Shown: positions 60,184-64,000 of the stretch, piece by piece | Layout of the letters: the number at the start of each line of letters is the position of its first letter | Numbering within the stretch: position 1 is the stretch's first letter | Assembly: GCA_029582155.1 (NCBI GenBank) | Contig: CM055895.1 | Span: forward strand, 49,287,417 to 49,351,416 | Length of the DNA: 64,000 nt | Direction of reading: 5' to 3' | Source: Panopea generosa | Taxonomy: Eukaryota; Mollusca; Bivalvia; Adapedonta; Hiatellidae | Notes under the pieces: model-generated | The model's database searches: none | Told to the model about the DNA's origin: nothing | Seen by the model: the letters and a program-made list of their open reading frames with translations, nothing else | Made by a program: the position numbers and the translations under genes

Positions 60184-60689
60184 ACTGCCGTCAATATCTT
60201 CAGCAGCTGAATATTTTATTCATAAATATCCGTTTCGACGTCGTTTTAAGCAATCGTATCATAGCAATACCATAAAATACTGAAATATTTAGAGCAACGT
60301 ATAATGCATTCCATCACAATATAAACGTTCCATTAATATTAGGGGCGTTTAATGTATTCAAAATACATTAAACATAAATGTTGTTATTACAATATCATCT
60401 TTATTAATCTGTAATTATGAAGTATACAATACAGAATTAATAGCTCTGCAATATTTTACTGACCTGATACATATGCTAATAGAATATCAGGTAAAGACAA
60501 AACAAAGTTGTTTCCCTTTTTTCGCCAACTGTTATGATAAAAGTGGTTACACTTATACACAGATATGCGTGACATGTTAATCACTCTTAAAGTGAGTATA
60601 TCACAGGAAAAAACGGTATAAATGTCTTGAAAAATAAAATTATTATTAATATGGATCAAAACGTGTCATTGGCATTTATAAAAGAAATC

Positions 60690-60960
60690 CTATTGGTTTG
60701 GTATTTGAAATCCGCCAACAACGTGACAAAATCGATATTTAATTTAAAGTGGTGAGTAAACATGAAACGAAATCCCGTCTCTAAAAAATACACAAAACTT
60801 AAAACTGATTAGCGACGTCTACGTCATTCACACTCTTTCTAAGACAAACAATGATAACTACATGTAAACCTATGTAACGGAACAAACTGAAATAAAATTG
60901 AAATCTCGTGACTCATTAAATACGTCAAAAACATGTTTCAATATTAAGCAAGAAATTTAT
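60690..60960. repeat. duplicated segment D, copy 2
   Basis: Second copy of 38440-38720, same orientation, 0.5 kb after segment A copy 2. Confidence 0.55.
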
Positions 60961-60964
60961 TTTA

Positions 60965-61950
60965 TTCTAACCTAGGCGGCGTTGCCCGAGATAGGAAATC
61001 CCTTTTCAATATATTATTTTGGCATGTTTACATATATATTATTTTGGCAATACTTGGCTAGTGATTATATATAGGCTTGATATATTTTGAAAAATCATGA
61101 TAAATTCCATTTAATGTCAGTTGCTGAACTGAACATTATGATAGAATACTAACAAGGTGTGGATCGTTACTAATATTGCAAAAACTTGTGACCAAACCCC
61201 CGCAGCTGTAAATAAGATGGCAATAAGATATTAATAAACTTAATAATAACAACAACATTGAAAGAATTGAACACCCCTCGCTTATACATAAAAAAAGTTT
61301 TGTTTTTTTTTAAATATATTTTGTATCAATTTTTTACACAATTCGACATGTTTATATACAAATTTACAAATGTCATTTTACAACTTTATACCATTGTTCA
61401 ATTACAGTACAAGCAAGAAGTAAATTAAGGTTGACTTATTTTATACTCTGTCTAGACATAGTAATTAAACTTGACACTGATCTCCGGCGTGTCAAATTAG
61501 GTGCTATTCAAGCGTTCGCACACCCTGACAGCCAAATGCTGCCATATTCATAATTGACGAGTTGAATTTCTGATACACTGTATTTATGTATCTTAAGCAT
61601 TGTGGCTTTTGAGGGGTTTTTTTGCAAACGGGGTTACAGACAAATCTGACAGGATGTTTATCAAATTCGGCAGTTTATGTATATCTGAAACAATAGCAGT
61701 CGTATACCATAACGTAGTACTAAAACAGCTAATTCATTTCAAAAATAAACGTCGAATGAGGTATTTTGATAGGTTATAAAAATCGCTAAGGCAGATACTA
61801 AAATGTAAAATAGTTAGATTGGTAAACAGAAACTATAGAACATATCTGTGAATCATTAAATAATAAGGTCATGTGTGTTTCTGTTTGTCTTCTACTGGAT
61901 GTTGCGTTCTGTATTAACTTCCGATGGATCATTCGTGTGAGCTTTTGCGC
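60965..61950. other. intergenic stretch, nothing seen
   Basis: AT-rich DNA with no supported gene or repeat family. Confidence 0.4.
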
Positions 61951-61954
61951 GGAG

Positions 61955-62135
61955 CGCGTGGTTCAGTGGTAGAGCATGGAACTGTTGATCGGAAAATTGA
62001 ATATCCACCATAGCTTTATGTGGTGTTCTTGAGCAAGAAACTTTATCTATACATGCATTTCACTGCTTCTGACCAGGAAGATTTCGACCGTAATGTGTTG
62101 TTAGAAATATTTTCACAACCGATGTAAAATAAATG
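61955..62135 (+). mobile_element. tRNA-derived SINE, family B, plus copy
   Basis: The head reads GCGTGGTTCAGTGGTAGAGC (good A box), with a worn B-box region (GAAAATTGAATATCC). It is followed by GTGGTGTTCTTGAGCAAGAA, CTTCTGACCAGGAAG, TTCGACCGTAATGTGTT and a tail GATGTAAAATAAATGA. Confidence 0.75.
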
Positions 62136-62217
62136 ATTGTTGCGTTCTGGGCTTCCAATGAATCATTGTATGGTAATTTTTTACTTTAACAACATCAATC
62201 TAACGTGCTCTTACGTG

Positions 62218-62425
62218 CAGCGAGTGGCCGTGTGGTAGAGTATCAAAGCAATGTTCGGAGGTTTGGTCCTCAAGCACTGCTATGTGTGGTGTCCTTAAGC
62301 AAAACACTTTATATGCATATGCTTAATAATGGTATTACCAAAGAGAGCTTCGACTGTTATTTGTCTGAGTTTTGAGAACGCTTGTCGCAATAGATTTAAA
62401 TTAAAATAAGTTTAAAATAAAGTAT
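62218..62425 (+). mobile_element. tRNA-derived SINE, family B, second plus copy
   Basis: The head GAGTGGCCGTGTGGTAGAGT and GGAGGTTTGGTCC is followed by TGTGGTGTCCTTAAGCAAAA, CATATGCTTAATAATGG, CAAAGAGAGCTTCGACTGT and a worn tail. It lies about 80 bp after the previous copy in the same orientation. Confidence 0.7.
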
Positions 62426-62429
62426 TACG

Positions 62430-63680
62430 TACAGGGACTCAATATTGTTATTGTTAAAACTCATTCCGGGAATAGAGAATAATAATACTTAAACCGTAAC
62501 AAGGGATCGTGAGGGGTGTTCCATGTTCCATTACATAACAAGAACAAATTTTAAACCAAAACCACTATTCTCTTCATTTGATATGACTTGTAAGCCCAAT
62601 ACAACGTTTAAGGGACAATAGTTTTACAATGGTCTACTAAGGGCCAAATATATTCACTAAATATATCAACAGTGATACAAAGGATCCTGAACCAATAACT
62701 TGTATTCGGTGAATCGTGTTTGCATGAAGTTCGTGCACAACCTTGTTTAGTTTGTCGATTGAATGTAGCATATGCTCTATGTTAAATATATTTCGAGACC
62801 AAAGTCAATTACATTTTCATTTCGAAAGAGTATGATCTATTTCTTATGGTATCCACAGCGATTGATCAGTATAGGTAAAAGCATAGAACATGATTGTATT
62901 GCTATAGATTTATAGACATAGGTCATGTACGTGTTTACGAACATTGACACTAATACCTATATAGTATATATAACTAAACCCGAAACAGAGGTTGTCAAAT
63001 CGAGCATAGTAGTTATTCAATCGGTTGTTTGTGTAGGAAATAAACAAATAAATAAAAAATAACTTTGATATATTTTTGTTTTAAAGTTACGTACTATGCC
63101 TTGCTTAAGTGTAAATAACAGATTCAAACCCTACTGGAGTTGTGCTACTAGTTTGTTTCAGTATTGTGAGTGGAATGGAGGATTTAAATTAGGTGACATT
63201 TAGTAACCGTGTTTTATCAGCAAACTTTGGACCTCACCATATTTTTAATTGAAGTTTAGTTCATGAACACTAATCAAAACCCGTTTTACTAAGAAGATTG
63301 AAAACAGCCCATTGGTGACATATATATTTTGTTGGAGAATTCCTGTCGAAAAGTAATTATAGAGATGTCATGAGATCTTTTGTATCAAAAGTCCAAACAA
63401 TTTGCTTGAAATGCAATACTTATTCCGTCCGGACGGGTGATACCGTTAATATACTATGTTTGACTTAAGGTACCTTTAGGAACTTAACAAGCTTATTTCT
63501 TACAGTACGAGACTATATAATAGCATCAAAAAGATTCAAGTAGCGCATAAACCACTTAACATTTAATACTTTTGATATCCTTCCAAATCTTAATTTTAAT
63601 TAACATTTATCTGTACATAACAGACCATACCAGTAAGTCCCTCAATGGCTATTCCTTTTCCTTATGAGACGAACAGCAAA
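62430..63680. other. intergenic stretch, nothing seen
   Basis: AT-rich DNA with no supported gene or repeat family. Confidence 0.4.
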
Positions 63681-63685
63681 AATTC

Positions 63686-63687
<2 letters not shown>

Positions 63688-63737
<50 letters not shown>
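63688..63737. repeat. (CT)n microsatellite
   Basis: About 25 pure CT units. Confidence 0.97.
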
Positions 63738-63743
<6 letters not shown>

Positions 63744-64000
63744 ACATAATATGTAATATAAGAACATCTACAGATCCTTATACTAACATTCAATGATATA
63801 TATATATAATTGTAATACTGTCACATATTTGATAGATTGATTTTGGGAGACAGATTCACAAAAGCTGTAAGCTTTCTTCTGAATCCCTTTCATGATTGAA
63901 TACAAATGTGTTAATTAATATGTGATATTTTCAATGTAATTGTATACTATTTGTAAATAAAATATGTTTAAACTAACAAATAAGGACATTTCTCTATAAT

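Overview
This window looks like nuclear DNA of an invertebrate animal, most likely a bivalve mollusc and possibly a marine mussel. The reasons are the very AT-rich sequence (by eye about one third G+C), intron-bearing short coding exons with GT/AG borders, several families of tRNA-derived SINEs of the kind common in molluscs, decayed LINEs, and many micro-, mini- and satellite arrays. The taxon is an inference; no alignment was run. There are no long open frames, no operon-like packing and no rRNA. Nearly all frames longer than 60 codons fall in repeats or look like chance.

The best-supported gene is at the left end on the minus strand (about 2242 down to 470). It has a TATA-like box, a first coding exon with a clear signal peptide, a phase-1 intron of 1,200 bp, and a second coding exon that ends in a stop. 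The product is a 77-residue secreted peptide with two CX3C motifs 16 residues apart, the spacing expected of a disulfide-linked helical hairpin. I do not recognise its family. Weaker exon candidates lie at 21438-21653 (+), 43745-44140 (+), 56024-56436 (-), 57133-57308 (-) and 59416-59518 (+).

The rest is mostly repeats. 4-10 kb: a LINE reverse-transcriptase fragment, three SINEs and a duplicated unit carrying CACATGTG palindromes. 10-17 kb: a TA microsatellite, a 38-bp tandem array, a large 28-bp minisatellite and a 29-bp minisatellite. 24-27.3 kb: two SINEs, a tRNA-like element and a full-length but dead mariner element with its TA target duplication. 29.8-34.7 kb: a solo piece of a foldback element, a long L1-like LINE remnant with a SINE inside it, and a ~72-bp satellite broken by a LINE 3' end. 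39-42 kb: a ~30-bp minisatellite and a 74-bp satellite. 48-49 kb: a 44-bp satellite with ACCGGT in most units. 52.5-53.0 kb: a long palindrome (foldback element). 53.8-58.1 kb: two more LINE fragments and a Tc1-type helix-turn-helix piece. 62 kb: two SINEs of one family side by side.

Four non-coding segments (A, B, C, D) each occur twice in the same orientation. Their order is A-B-C-D between 17 and 39 kb and B-C-A-D between 40 and 61 kb. This suggests an old tandem duplication of roughly 20 kb whose coding content I cannot identify.
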